From: Ectocarpus siliculosus
Taxonomy: Eukaryota; Sar; Phaeophyceae; Ectocarpales; Ectocarpaceae
DNA: 38,185 bases
Assembly: GCA_000310025.1 (NCBI GenBank)
Contig: FN648757.1
Span: forward strand, 4,308-42,492
Direction of reading: 5' to 3'
Positions 7,304-15,154 of this stretch are shown piece by piece (position 1 is the first letter of the stretch; the number at the start of each line of letters is the position of its first letter). The notes under the pieces are model-generated. The model made no database searches. It was given only the letters and a program-made list of their open reading frames with translations, and was not told where the DNA came from. The position numbers and the translations under genes are program-made.

Positions 7304-8613
7304 AGTGGGTTTATCGGAAAGGGAGACACCTTCCTGCCGGCGTACCGCAGGAAGTAAGATGCCCCGGGGGCGGAGGGTCCAGCGACATACGCGGAAGCTC
7401 CCGCCGCAAAATCCGATGACAGAGAAAGTTTCTCCATAATGCGTCCACTTGCCGACCGCGTGGGCAAAGTAGTGGACAAACGAGAGTTAAAACGCATCCA
7501 ACTATCACGTCCAAGAAGGAGGGCGTGACCCATAGCGGCAGCTGGGACAACATACACCCACATCGCTAACGAAGCGGTGGCACTATCACCATAAAAAAAT
7601 TGAACGGACAGCCGCACGGATGAGGTGGTTTCAAGGGCATTGCCAGAGCCGAAACCACCCCACTGCCGAACGGGCACCGAACGACGACTGTGGACGGATG
7701 CAGCTCCTGACGCCTCCATGGCTTCAAGGAAAGCATCACTAATCAAAGATGAAGGTGAGCCCGAGTCCAAAAGGGCTACACCAGGCGCTGTACACACGGC
7801 TCCGGTACCACTATGAACGCGGACTCGCGTCGTAGAGGTATCGCAATCTACTAAAACATCACCGCTCACCAAATCTGGGCCGTGTTCCGCCAATAGCGGC
7901 GGTGGGGAAGCGGCGGCTTCGCGAAAAGCAGCAGAGGCAACATGCAGCACCTGTTTCGAGTGGTCCGCGGGCGTGTTGGCTGGCACGTCCAGCGGGCCGC
8001 GCGCGTCCTCGGGCGAGGAATCATTGACCGAAGAGTCCTCACCCGGGGGCGCAATTTCGTGGATAGTGGGACACACGGGAGCAGGTTGCCCCGAGTGTTC
8101 AGGGCGTAAAGGCTTATCGGGTTCGACCGGGCGCACACGCAGGAGCGTGCGCGTCGCAACATGCGCTTTGCCCAAGAGGTTTTTACCAGTCCACTTGGAG
8201 GGCGACGCCGCACGCGGATCGGAGGCATCAACACCAATGCCCCACAATCCGTCATAAGGACTGGCCTCCGCTATCTGTCTATCACCCGTAGCCAACAAAC
8301 GTTCACGCGCATCAGCATTTTGGGCGAATTTTGCATACAAAAGCGAAAAGACAACATCCTCGCGCCGGAGTTCCCATAGAGCATGGTCAAAACCGCGTAC
8401 CTTGCGACCAAGGGACTTGTGTTCTCTCGGGTCGGAGGTAGCCATGATTTTGGCATAAGCGGCATCATCGCCGAAAATGCGGGCTTTCTCCGCCATCATG
8501 AACTGTTCGCCGCACACGTAGCCAATGCCATGAACCGAGAACTCACAGGGCGTCCAGTTAGACAGAAAGGACGGCGGTTTCCAAAAGAGGAAAACCTCAT
8601 CGTTATAGTATCC
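7300..8613 (-). CDS. pol: NADAR (YbiA-like) domain fused to gypsy aspartic protease
   Basis: Coding sense in this frame begins near 8613 and runs to a TGA at 7302-7300. The first about 160 residues form a NADAR domain (Pfam PF08719 family, which includes the E. coli N-glycosidase YbiA and domains predicted to act on NAD/ADP-ribose derivatives). Family landmarks in order are VFLFWKPPSFLSNW, CGEQFMMAEKARIFGD, ATSDPREHKSLGRKVRGFD, LYAKFAQNADARERLLATG, ASPYDGLWGIGVDASDP and WTGKNLLGKAH. After a Pro/Ser-rich linker of about 85 residues comes a retropepsin-like protease with DSG in ALLDSGSPSSLIS (near 7767) and the later HALLLGRDSW motif. The domain is contiguous in frame with the protease, so it is part of the polyprotein, not a flanking gene. 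What it does for the element is unknown. Confidence 0.88.
   Translation of the reverse strand, partial: GYYNDEVFLFWKPPSFLSNWTPCEFSVHGIGYVCGEQFMMAEKARIFGDDAAYAKIMATSDPREHKSLGRKVRGFDHALWELRREDVVFSLLYAKFAQNADARERLLATGDRQIAEASPYDGLWGIGVDASDPRAASPSKWTGKNLLGKAHVATRTLLRVRPVEPDKPLRPEHSGQPAPVCPTIHEIAPPGEDSSVNDSSPEDARGPLDVPANTPADHSKQVLHVASAAFREAAASPPPLLAEHGPDLVSGDVLVDCDTSTTRVRVHSGTGAVCTAPGVALLDSGSPSSLISDAFLEAMEASGAASVHSRRSVPVRQWGGFGSGNALETTSSVRLSVQFFYGDSATASLAMWVYVVPAAAMGHALLLGRDSWMRFNSRLSTTLPTRSASGRIMEKLSLSSDFAAGASAYVAGPSAPGASYFLRYAGRKVSPFPINPL
7306..7312 (-). promoter_or_regulatory. Candidate -1 frameshift site (A AAC CCA)
   Basis: In the NADAR-protease frame the codons ATA AAC CCA CTT TGA end the ORF. 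The heptamer A AAC CCA fits the X XXY YYZ pattern, and a -1 slip there gives AAA CCC ACT TTG, exactly the frame of the next pol segment. YYY=CCC is not a usual eukaryotic slip codon, so a fixed one-base deletion is the simpler alternative. Confidence 0.35.
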
Positions 8614-9440
8614 CTGACAACCGTCAAAAACAGGGCCTGCCGCGCGGGTGCGCTTACCTTCCCCGAAGAAATATCATCAAGAGAAATGGCACCGGCAACC
8701 GGCAGGACAATCTGGGTGCCGCCCGAAGGCGGGCCGGATTGTGGGTTACGAGGAGAGGCAGGCAAGAGCGGTGAACCAGCCGCAGAAGCGTGCGAAACCA
8801 AGCGGTCTACGCGGGCGTTTTCGCGCAAAACGTCGGCGTAGGCCTGTTCATTAAAAGCGGCCTTCATCGCGGGCGCTCGACCAAGATGGTCAGCGGCCGC
8901 GGGAGGCTCGGGACCGCTATTTCGTGACAAAGAACATGAATCTTCCGATTTGGGGAAACCGTTACTTGCGCTCGACAACGGCGGTGCAGTCAGCACCGTG
9001 CAACATTGGTGCTCCGTAGAGGAACGTCGCGAGGGGTCCGGAGGGGGCGCGGTGGGTACAAGCGTACTCGAGCCACCGCGGCGGGCCTGCGGTTGTCCCG
9101 AAGGTTCCTGTGCTCCAACGTGGTTGACGAGACCACCCAGAGCCGCCGAAACGGTGGGAGAAGCCGGAGCCATGCCTCCGGGGGGCGTAGACATCGGGGC
9201 GAGCGTCCGTGAGACACCCGAAGTCTGGTCGGTCCCTCGCCCACACCACAAGACTGTATTCGGCGCCGACGAGTCACGTCGGTCATCCAACACAGGATGT
9301 GATGAGGCGTGAGGCGACATCTGAGAAATAAAAGGTTGGAAAACTAACATAGGCGAGCCCGAAGGCGTCTGTGTGATACGAACATCTTGGGAACTAGTCG
9401 TACAGCGCACACCCGGTGCTGTTGATGGCGATGTGTGCAA
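8496..9440 (-). CDS. pol: Gypsy polyprotein linker downstream of Gag
   Basis: About 260 residues of low-complexity Ser/Pro/Gly/Ala sequence in the same frame as the Gag ORF that ends at TGA 9461-9459. It contains short helical stretches (MKAAFNEQAYADVLRENARVD) and leads into SLDDISSGK at 8658. Beyond that point the frame changes to that of the NADAR-protease segment; the 54 residues from 8657 to 8496 are therefore probably not translated in this frame. No known domain was recognised. Its position suggests a spacer between Gag and the NADAR domain, reached by stop-codon readthrough or by re-initiation. Confidence 0.55.
   Translation of the reverse strand: MHTSPSTAPGVRCTTSSQDVRITQTPSGSPMLVFQPFISQMSPHASSHPVLDDRRDSSAPNTVLWCGRGTDQTSGVSRTLAPMSTPPGGMAPASPTVSAALGGLVNHVGAQEPSGQPQARRGGSSTLVPTAPPPDPSRRSSTEHQCCTVLTAPPLSSASNGFPKSEDSCSLSRNSGPEPPAAADHLGRAPAMKAAFNEQAYADVLRENARVDRLVSHASAAGSPLLPASPRNPQSGPPSGGTQIVLPVAGAISLDDISSGKVSAPARQALFLTVVRDTITMRFSSFGNRRPFCLTGRPVSSRFMALATCAANSS
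8614..8657 (-). other. 44-nt intron-like segment joining linker and NADAR frames
   Basis: On the minus strand the segment begins GTAAGC after ...GGGGAAG and ends TTGTCAG before GGATAC, with a T-rich tract and a TTGAC branch-like motif. Removing it joins codon AAG to codon GGA in phase 0 and moves exactly from the linker frame to the NADAR frame. A one-base deletion near here would have the same effect, and an intron of this size is very small, so splicing is unproven. Confidence 0.35.
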
Positions 9441-9458
9441 AAGGCCGTCACCGGCGTG

Positions 9459-9461
9459 TCA
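9459..9461 (-). promoter_or_regulatory. In-frame TGA between Gag and pol linker (possible readthrough)
   Basis: Gag ends GGT AAC TGA CAC, and the same frame stays open for about 260 further codons. TGA followed by C is the leakiest stop context known in eukaryotes, and readthrough is one established way to make Gag-Pol. No downstream stimulating structure was examined in detail. Confidence 0.35.
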
Positions 9462-10922
9462 GTTACCCCGCGTGTGCGGGGTTCCGGAACTTCGAGTGTA
9501 CGGAGTTCCAGGTACGGCTGCGGGCGCCGGGGTTGCGGCGGCACCTACGGCCGGCGCCGGAGGTGGTGCGTGTGTAGTTGAGTTACGTTTCCCAGAGCGG
9601 CCGCCGTCGCCCTGTGTATGGCCGCTGCTCTTACCCGGGCCATTTTTATTGTGTACACGCGGGCGGTGCGACTTCATGCGGCTTTGCCAACGTTGAAAAA
9701 CCTGAACGCTATCAGCATGCGAAGCAATGGCCGGGTTTAAGAGGCCGGTGTAATTGGTGAAAGCATACGGGCAAGTTTTGAGGCTGTGGCCCGCCTGCCC
9801 GCAGTTGAGACATTGGCCAGAAAATCGCCGCAGAGCTTGCGCTCGGTCGGCAGGGGTCAACAGCGGTGTAAACAAAGGGGGGTCCATCTTAGCCATACTT
9901 GCCACAACGCTGTACGCAAAGCCGTAGTGACCACGCAACGGCCAGCAGTCGCAGTCCTGCTCGAATGGACATGTGTTATCGGACGGCACAGGGTCGATAG
10001 CCATCACCCCGGCGGGAAATTGTGTTCCCGGCGACCACGCGGACGGCTGCAGCGGCGGCGGCGGTGGCGGCCGCTGCTGCCCCACGGTCGCAGTCATGGC
10101 TCGTGTGGGCGCCGATGAAAACCCAAAGGTGACAGTGGTAAAATAACGGTCGCCGTTGCAGGCGGACGAGTGTTTTAGTGCTTCCTCCGACGACAAAGCA
10201 TCCCAAAGCTCATCCTGATCACTAAACACCACGTTGTGGAGAATCTTCTCTTTCAACGGCAAAGACGAGAGAACATTTGGGTACTGCTCCAACAAAGCGT
10301 CCCGAAGCGCACGCTGTACCATGCGCAGATCCGGCGCGAAAGCCCTATGCGAGGCCAACTCCGACATTGCTAACGCCTTATACTTCATGACGAATTTGCT
10401 GTACGGCGTGCCGTTGGGCACACCAAAATCCTGCAGCTTGTCGATGCCCCGGTTGAAACCTTTCGGTTCCCACTCATCCGCAAGCAGTTTGAGCAACCGA
10501 CGGTATGCCGAAGGCCCCGACTTGTCCTTCGTCTCCAAGAAACGTTTCACCTGAGAAAACGAAGAATCCACCAATTCGCGGGTTGCGGCATTGGCGCCTT
10601 GAGGGTTCGAAATGGCCATGAGGACACGCTTGTAAAAGGGGGCATACCATCCAGCCACCCATGAGGGCGACTTGATGATCTGCTTGCCGGAGGGATCGGC
10701 GGCCGACAGGATTTCAGCCAACACACTTTCGGTCGAACGAGCGAAGGCAGAAAATTCTGACGGGGGAAGCGGCACTACCGCATACAATTCGTTCACTTTT
10801 AAGTTTGCCGTATCCTTTGCGCACGCTGAGGGCGTACACCTCTGCGGCGGCAACGGCGTTTGCATCAAGCTGTGCCTGCGCCGTGCGTGCACCGGCAGAC
10901 GACAGGGGCAGTGCCCGGTCAT
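9459..10922 (-). CDS. gag: Gypsy Gag, C-terminal capsid-like part and zinc knuckle
   Basis: Coding sense in this frame starts near 10805 (ANLKVNELYAVVPLPP). A helical capsid-like region follows (VLMAISNP, VKRFLETKDKSG, RRLLKLLADEWEPKGF, KFVMKYKALAMSELASH, VQRALRDALLEQYP). After a Pro-rich spacer comes one canonical CCHC knuckle, CLNCGQAGHSLKTC at residues 371-384 (about 9812-9771), then a basic, Gly/Lys/Arg-rich tail (KNGPGKSSGHTQG) suited to nucleic-acid binding. The first about 38 residues of the open stretch are out-of-frame shadow of the Gag middle ORF. The ORF ends at TGA 9461-9459, with pol continuing in the same frame. The frame joint with the Gag middle ORF, at about 10800-10840, is the only one in the element of the one-base-insertion type. 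Confidence 0.85.
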   Translation of the reverse strand: MTGHCPCRLPVHARRRHSLMQTPLPPQRCTPSACAKDTANLKVNELYAVVPLPPSEFSAFARSTESVLAEILSAADPSGKQIIKSPSWVAGWYAPFYKRVLMAISNPQGANAATRELVDSSFSQVKRFLETKDKSGPSAYRRLLKLLADEWEPKGFNRGIDKLQDFGVPNGTPYSKFVMKYKALAMSELASHRAFAPDLRMVQRALRDALLEQYPNVLSSLPLKEKILHNVVFSDQDELWDALSSEEALKHSSACNGDRYFTTVTFGFSSAPTRAMTATVGQQRPPPPPPLQPSAWSPGTQFPAGVMAIDPVPSDNTCPFEQDCDCWPLRGHYGFAYSVVASMAKMDPPLFTPLLTPADRAQALRRFSGQCLNCGQAGHSLKTCPYAFTNYTGLLNPAIASHADSVQVFQRWQSRMKSHRPRVHNKNGPGKSSGHTQGDGGRSGKRNSTTHAPPPAPAVGAAATPAPAAVPGTPYTRSSGTPHTRGN

Positions 10923-13329
10923 CAGCGGAATCGCTGGCGGCCGCGTGCACGGCCGGCAGCGGTGGCCTCGCTACCGACACCGCGATAGTCGAGACCGGTG
11001 GTTCCTGTGGCAAAACACGTTGGGAGAGCGTCGGTACCACCCCAGAAACCTGTGTCGTCTCCGTTTTCACAACGGAGGCGGGGGGCGGTACCTCTGTTTT
11101 CACAGCGGCAAATGATGTATGCGATGGCAAAGCGGAGGCTACTGACGGTGGCTCTGACTTTACTAACGGCACGGGCTGTTGTGGCATCACTGGCGGCTGC
11201 GGCACCGGCGGCACCGGCGGCACCAGCGGTACCGGCGGCTGCAGCACCGACGGCGGCGGCGGCGGCAGCTGCTGCGGCGCCGGCGGCGGCAGCACCGACG
11301 ATTGCGGCACCGGCGGCTGCGACACCGGCGGCTGCGGTACCTGCGGCATCGGCACCGGCGGCACCGACGGCTGCAGCACCGGCTGCGGTGGCATCTGCAA
11401 CGGCGGTACCGGCGGCGACGGCACCGACAGCGGCGACATCGGCGACGGCAGTCTCGACGACGGAACGTCAAAAGCCGCTACCGACGGCGACGCCGTCGCC
11501 GACGGTTGCCGCTGCTGGGGAAAACTCGACAAAGACATGTGATGCAATAGCTGTCGTACACGTTCTAGCTCAGGCTCGGGGTGGTCAAAGATGGGTTGGG
11601 TCGCTTTGACCGACGTTTCAGCGATGTGAGGCGGCAAAGAACTGACCGGGGGCATGGCGGCTGCAGACATTTGGGCAGAAGCGACAGTAATCGGGTCCTG
11701 CATTGTCACCGGCCACTGTTGACCCCCAGGACCCATGAACGGCGGCTGCAACGGGTAGGGTTTTCCAAGCGCATCTACGGCCCACGGCTGCTGGAAAAAC
11801 GGCACATTTTGTCCTGCGATACCATACTGTACTTGCCTGCTATTAGTGGGACCATAGTAGGAGAGATGAGTGTGCCCGCCACGGTCAGAAGCCTCCCCCC
11901 CCCCGGCATTCCGGCGGCTACCTCCCCCGTCATTCCGGTGGCTACCCCCGCCGGCACCCGGATGAGCATCCGTGCGTCCTCGGGAGTCATGTCCTCGCGA
12001 ACGGCCTGCATCCTGCCTGAGGTATTTCTGTGTATGCGGGCGGTCGTGAGTACGAGAGGAATGGTAGGACCCAGCAGACGCAGAAGCGCCCCACCCGGAA
12101 GGTTCCGAGGGTTGCCCCCCCATTTGGGAGCGGCGACCCCCCGAGCCCGCCGAACCAGACCTCGAACGTGCAGAAGTGTCCACATCCTCCCTCGAACGAG
12201 CGGAGATGGCCACATCCGCCGCCCGCACACTACGCAGATCAATCACCAGTAGCTCCTCAAGCCGCCGACGTTTCTTGGACGACCAAAGGGGGCTGTAAAG
12301 CAGACGTCCAACCGTCTGATCACGCAGAGAAGCTAAATCGAACGAGATCTTGTACACTAGCGCAAGGCCAGCATCCTTCGCTTCAGACGTCGCAAAAATG
12401 CTGGTGTTGACGAACTCGATTAATCCGTCAATGGTGAGACCTAGAAGTCTAGTGTCTAGAGAACGAGCCTGGAAATCACCTGCTTCAGAAGACGATGAAG
12501 ACGAAGAAGACGAGCTGGACGAAGAGGTGCTCGAAGAGGACGAGCTGGACGAGTTTTTGCGAGGTTTACGCCGTTTCCTGACAAGTCCCACTGGTCCACC
12601 GGCCGAGATGGTAGTGATCTCTGAGGAACTCCGACTGCGAGTCTCCGTGCCTCCCTCTTCAACAGGCATGGTGTTGGTCGCAACCGCAGCAGCATCACTG
12701 TCGAAATCAGTCGTATCGGCCGCAGCCACAGCAGCAGAGGCTACTGCAGCCGCAGCAGCATCAGCACTAACAGGCGCAGCATCGGTTGCAACAGGCGCGG
12801 CAACAAATATAGGATTTGCAACAGCAGACGCATCAGCTACACCTGTCGCAACAGAAGCGGCAACAGGTGCAGCCGCAACAACAGGTGGCGCGGCAGCTAC
12901 AGCAGTAGCTGCAGCAGGAGCAGCGGCAGCTGCAACAGGAGCTGCAACGGCAGCAGCGGTAGCTGCAGCAGGAGCAGCGGCAGCTGCAACAGGAGCTGCA
13001 ACGGCAGCAGCAGGAGTTGCAGCAGGAGCAGCGGCAGCTGCAACAACAGGAGCTGCAACAGCAGCAGCAGGGGCAGCGGCGGCAGCAGCAGAAACTGCAA
13101 CGGTAACGTCAGAAAATTCCGGGAAATTTTCTGCGGCTTGCAAACGTGCTAACTGCTTTTCGAGATCACGGGCCGTCCCAGAAGCAGATGCCATCCATGT
13201 CGTGTGCTCACGCTGTGCTTCCGCGTCTTCTGCCAACAACGCGGTGTACCGCTGAGCCTCCAGCCGTTCCTCTTCTTCCCGCGCTTTGCACAGACGCTCC
13301 GATCTGGCACGCGCAGCCGCCTCTGCCAA
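10714..13329 (-). CDS. gag: Gypsy Gag, long N-terminal extension with Ala-, Ser- and Pro-rich repeats
   Basis: This is a single 871-codon open stretch on the gypsy coding strand leading into the capsid-like Gag. In order it has a highly charged coiled-coil-like region (AREEEERLEAQ, DLEKQLARLQAAEN); about 140 residues of Ala/Val/Pro repeats; a basic cluster (VRKRRKPRKN) next to an uninterrupted Ser run; and a folded-looking segment (DTRLLGLTIDGLIEFVNTS ... YKISFDLASLRDQTVGRLL). After that come Arg/Ser/Gly-rich disordered sequence and a Pro-rich region of PPVPQPPV-type repeats. The frame is open upstream of the nominal TTG at 13329 and takes over from the previous segment near 13378. Sense shifts to the 9459-10922 frame near 10805. 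The whole resembles an enlarged Gag or a captured host-like scaffold. No specific function was recognised. Confidence 0.65.
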   Translation of the reverse strand: MAEAAARARSERLCKAREEEERLEAQRYTALLAEDAEAQREHTTWMASASGTARDLEKQLARLQAAENFPEFSDVTVAVSAAAAAAPAAAVAAPVVAAAAAPAATPAAAVAAPVAAAAAPAAATAAAVAAPVAAAAAPAAATAVAAAPPVVAAAPVAASVATGVADASAVANPIFVAAPVATDAAPVSADAAAAAVASAAVAAADTTDFDSDAAAVATNTMPVEEGGTETRSRSSSEITTISAGGPVGLVRKRRKPRKNSSSSSSSSTSSSSSSSSSSSSSEAGDFQARSLDTRLLGLTIDGLIEFVNTSIFATSEAKDAGLALVYKISFDLASLRDQTVGRLLYSPLWSSKKRRRLEELLVIDLRSVRAADVAISARSREDVDTSARSRSGSAGSGGRRSQMGGQPSEPSGWGASASAGSYHSSRTHDRPHTQKYLRQDAGRSRGHDSRGRTDAHPGAGGGSHRNDGGGSRRNAGGGEASDRGGHTHLSYYGPTNSRQVQYGIAGQNVPFFQQPWAVDALGKPYPLQPPFMGPGGQQWPVTMQDPITVASAQMSAAAMPPVSSLPPHIAETSVKATQPIFDHPEPELERVRQLLHHMSLSSFPQQRQPSATASPSVAAFDVPSSRLPSPMSPLSVPSPPVPPLQMPPQPVLQPSVPPVPMPQVPQPPVSQPPVPQSSVLPPPAPQQLPPPPPSVLQPPVPLVPPVPPVPQPPVMPQQPVPLVKSEPPSVASALPSHTSFAAVKTEVPPPASVVKTETTQVSGVVPTLSQRVLPQEPPVSTIAVSVARPPLPAVHAAASDSADDRALPLSSAGARTAQAQLDANAVAAAEVYALSVRKGYGKLKSERIVCGSAASPVRIFCLRSFDRKCVG
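11180..11480. repeat. Pro-codon-rich degenerate repeats
   Basis: GGCGGC/CCGCCG-rich degenerate tandem sequence encoding PPVP/QPPV-type repeats in the Gag extension on the minus strand. Open frames on the plus strand here (Gly- or Ala-rich) are composition shadows. Confidence 0.7.
12680..13110. repeat. Ala-codon-rich degenerate tandem repeats
   Basis: GCAGCAGGAGCAGCGGCAG-type units recur, with two nearly identical 60-bp copies around 12905-13010. They encode the APVAAAAAPAAAT-like repeats of the Gag extension. Repeats of this kind vary in copy number by slippage. Confidence 0.75.
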
Positions 13330-13343
13330 GGCAATTGCTTGTT

Positions 13344-13979
13344 TCAGACGAGCATGGTGCTCGCGAGCTTTCTGCTGGTCTGGTCTGTCTCTCTTCGAGA
13401 CGCACGTGCCTCGAGTTCGGCGGTTGAAAGATGAGGGACAGCCACAGCGGTGGTCTCCTGAGAGACAGCGGCAATCTGACGGGGGATGCCGCCGGAACCA
13501 GTACCCTTACTGGCTCCAGGCGACACCGCGGTACTCTTACTCGGTGTTCCGAGTTGACCCCCAGCGGAGGGAGACAAGGTAGGTGTGCCACCACCATCAT
13601 TCGTCTCCCTCGGCGCCGGGAGCGTGCCTGCAGCAGGAGAGCTCCCCTGCTCTCCTGCCGTGACCGGGCTGACAGGCGTGTCAGCCTGAAGGTCCTCCTT
13701 CAGTTTCGCCATCGCAGCGGGATCTGCGGTGGTGTCGAGATCAACCGACATGCATGCACCCTGTGTTGCCATGGGTGACACATGTGTGTTGTCCCCAGGG
13801 GGAAAAACAGACGACAGAACAGCAGCAGCAGCGGCATCGTCCGCAATAGGAAAAGAGGACGGCGATACAACATCATCAGCGGGCGAGTCACTGATCGAGT
13901 GACTGGTCGAGACCCAATCGAGGAGAGAGTGCCGGCCCTTGCCATCCAAACTCTTCAAAGCAGCGAGGGCAAAAGGCAT
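13344..13979 (-). CDS. gag: Gypsy Gag, probable N-terminus
   Basis: The best start is the ATG at 13979-13977 (MPFALAALKSLDGKG); the open stretch extends upstream to 14027 but only from a TTG. About 210 residues follow, mostly Ser/Pro/Ala-rich and acidic (SDSPADDVVSPSSF, ADDAAAAAVLSS, DLDTTADPAAMAKLKEDLQAD), ending in a charged helix (STAELEARASRRETDQ). That helix continues as a coiled coil in the next frame (QKAREHHARLKQAIAL) after a change near 13378. It is the first coding segment after the 5' LTR and leader. No known domain. Confidence 0.55.
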   Translation of the reverse strand: MPFALAALKSLDGKGRHSLLDWVSTSHSISDSPADDVVSPSSFPIADDAAAAAVLSSVFPPGDNTHVSPMATQGACMSVDLDTTADPAAMAKLKEDLQADTPVSPVTAGEQGSSPAAGTLPAPRETNDGGGTPTLSPSAGGQLGTPSKSTAVSPGASKGTGSGGIPRQIAAVSQETTAVAVPHLSTAELEARASRRETDQTSRKLASTMLV

Positions 13980-14682
13980 GAGCTGATGTTGAAAACACCA
14001 AATAAATGCACGATGCAGCAGAAACAAAATCTAGAAAGGAAAAATCGTGATGCGAATGCGAAGAGCGAAATGTTTCGCCCGACAAAGTGGCCGTGCGCGG
14101 TCTTCTCTTCGATCGACCGGCCTTAACCAAACCGCGGTTCAGCAGACGTAACACACGGTCCGAAACCGGTGCCGGCAGAATGTCCTCCGGCCACAAATCG
14201 GTGGAGACAAGCCCCCGATCGAAATGCTCAAAGACGGCACCTTTTTCGCGAATTTCTGAGATCCCTGTGAACGATTGTGCAAACGAGCGCAACCCACTAC
14301 AACCAGACGGCAGCAGATCATGCCAACAAAGCGGCCATTCAGCAGCCTGTCGCCGCCATGCGGGGGGGTAGCCAAGCGCGTGAGAAGCGTAAGGCTTTCC
14401 CCCGAAAGCAGGCAGAAAGGTGTCGTCTTGGGAGCAAAGGGGCATGTCTTTTGTAACATGCACGTCATGCACAAGGTCGAAGCATTCATGGATGGAGAGC
14501 AATCCTACGCGAGCATGCTTGCCGAGCAAATGAGGAAAGAAAGGCCAGTGTCCACCAAGCCGTCCCTTGGTGAACACAAAGCCATGCGAGGGGAAGCCCT
14601 CGCGCATGAGGTCTGTACGCCCGTCGCGCGCACAACCGGAGCAAACGCCCGTCGCGCACACGACCGGAGCAAATGCCCACAC
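13888..14682 (-). other. Open leader region of the gypsy element
   Basis: A 264-codon open stretch in another frame between the 5' LTR and the Gag start. Its first codons come from a 28-bp tandem repeat. The middle (DLWPEDILPAPVSDRVLRLLNRGLV) looks mildly protein-like, but no family is recognised and the end overlaps Gag out of frame. It may be an untranslated leader with a chance ORF or a small upstream ORF. Confidence 0.3.
14619..14674. repeat. 28-bp tandem repeat, two copies
   Basis: Two near-identical 28-bp copies beginning GCCCGTCGCGC and ending CCGGAGCAAA lie in the gypsy leader. Confidence 0.75.
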
Positions 14683-14835
14683 GTCAAAACAAAAAGTGCC
14701 CCACCGAGTGAGTCAGAGAGAGCAAAACCGTGCCCTCTCTAAAATTTTAAACCAGGTAACTAAAAAAAATCGAGAAGACCTAAATGCGAGACGTTCACGC
14801 GAACGATGAGCACCGAAGCGAAAGACCGGTGTCCA

Positions 14836-14855
14836 AATGCCATACGACGCCACAA
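14836..14855 (-). other. Candidate primer-binding site of the gypsy element
   Basis: Directly after the LTR end (...CCATAACA) the minus strand reads TTGTGGCGTCGTATGGC. TGGCGTCG, two to three bases in, could pair with a tRNA 3' end ending CGACGCCA. The tRNA was not identified. Confidence 0.3.
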
Positions 14856-15154
14856 TGTTATGGAGGAACAGAGAAATAAAAGAGGGAAGGGAGCAAGCTC
14901 GTTGCTCCTGGCTTCGGGTACTCACAGTTGTTGTTTGATCTCTAGTTTTAGCCTTCTTAGACCAGGTCCGCTCAGCGCCCACTCGGAGAGTGAGGGAGCG
15001 GGGCTGGGAATTCGATCTTCCTTCAATTTACGTCAATACCCCTCAACGTCGCCAAATATCCATATCCAAAGAAAATTCAAAATATCCAATAAGCGCTCAT
15101 ACAACGTTCATGAAACGCTCGTATGCAAATAAATACACTAGTTGCTCCATTACA
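14856..15154 (-). repeat. 5' LTR of the gypsy element (299 bp)
   Basis: On the minus strand it runs from TGTAATGGAG at 15154 to CTCCATAACA at 14856, giving TG...CA ends with a short imperfect inverted repeat. A nearly identical 298-bp copy in the opposite orientation lies at 16127-16424 as a solo LTR, which fixes both edges. The flanks 14852-14855 (ACAA) and 15155-15158 (ATCT) do not match each other. This fits the end of a longer element rather than a solo LTR. Confidence 0.7.

Larger units (their letters stand above)
3187..15154 (-). mobile_element. Ty3/gypsy LTR retrotransposon carrying a NADAR domain, 3' truncated
   Basis: Reading the minus strand from 15154: LTR, leader, long Gag, in-frame TGA, linker, NADAR, aspartic protease, RT, RNase H, HHCC zinc finger and DDE integrase. 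The order protease-RT-RNaseH-integrase is diagnostic of Ty3/gypsy. At about 12 kb the element is large. Its 3' LTR is missing; the element stops near 3187 against a putative LTR of another element, which suggests nested insertion or truncation. Several frame changes break the polyprotein, nearly all of the one-base-deletion type. Confidence 0.85.

Noticed and set aside
10805-11609. Plus-strand Gly/Cys-rich and Ala-rich open frames resembling structural proteins
   Set aside because: They are antisense shadows of the Pro-rich repeat in the minus-strand Gag extension; composition alone keeps them open.
12350-13255. Plus-strand Ala/Thr-rich 301-codon frame
   Set aside because: Antisense of the Ala-codon repeats in the minus-strand Gag; no domain and no independent start context.
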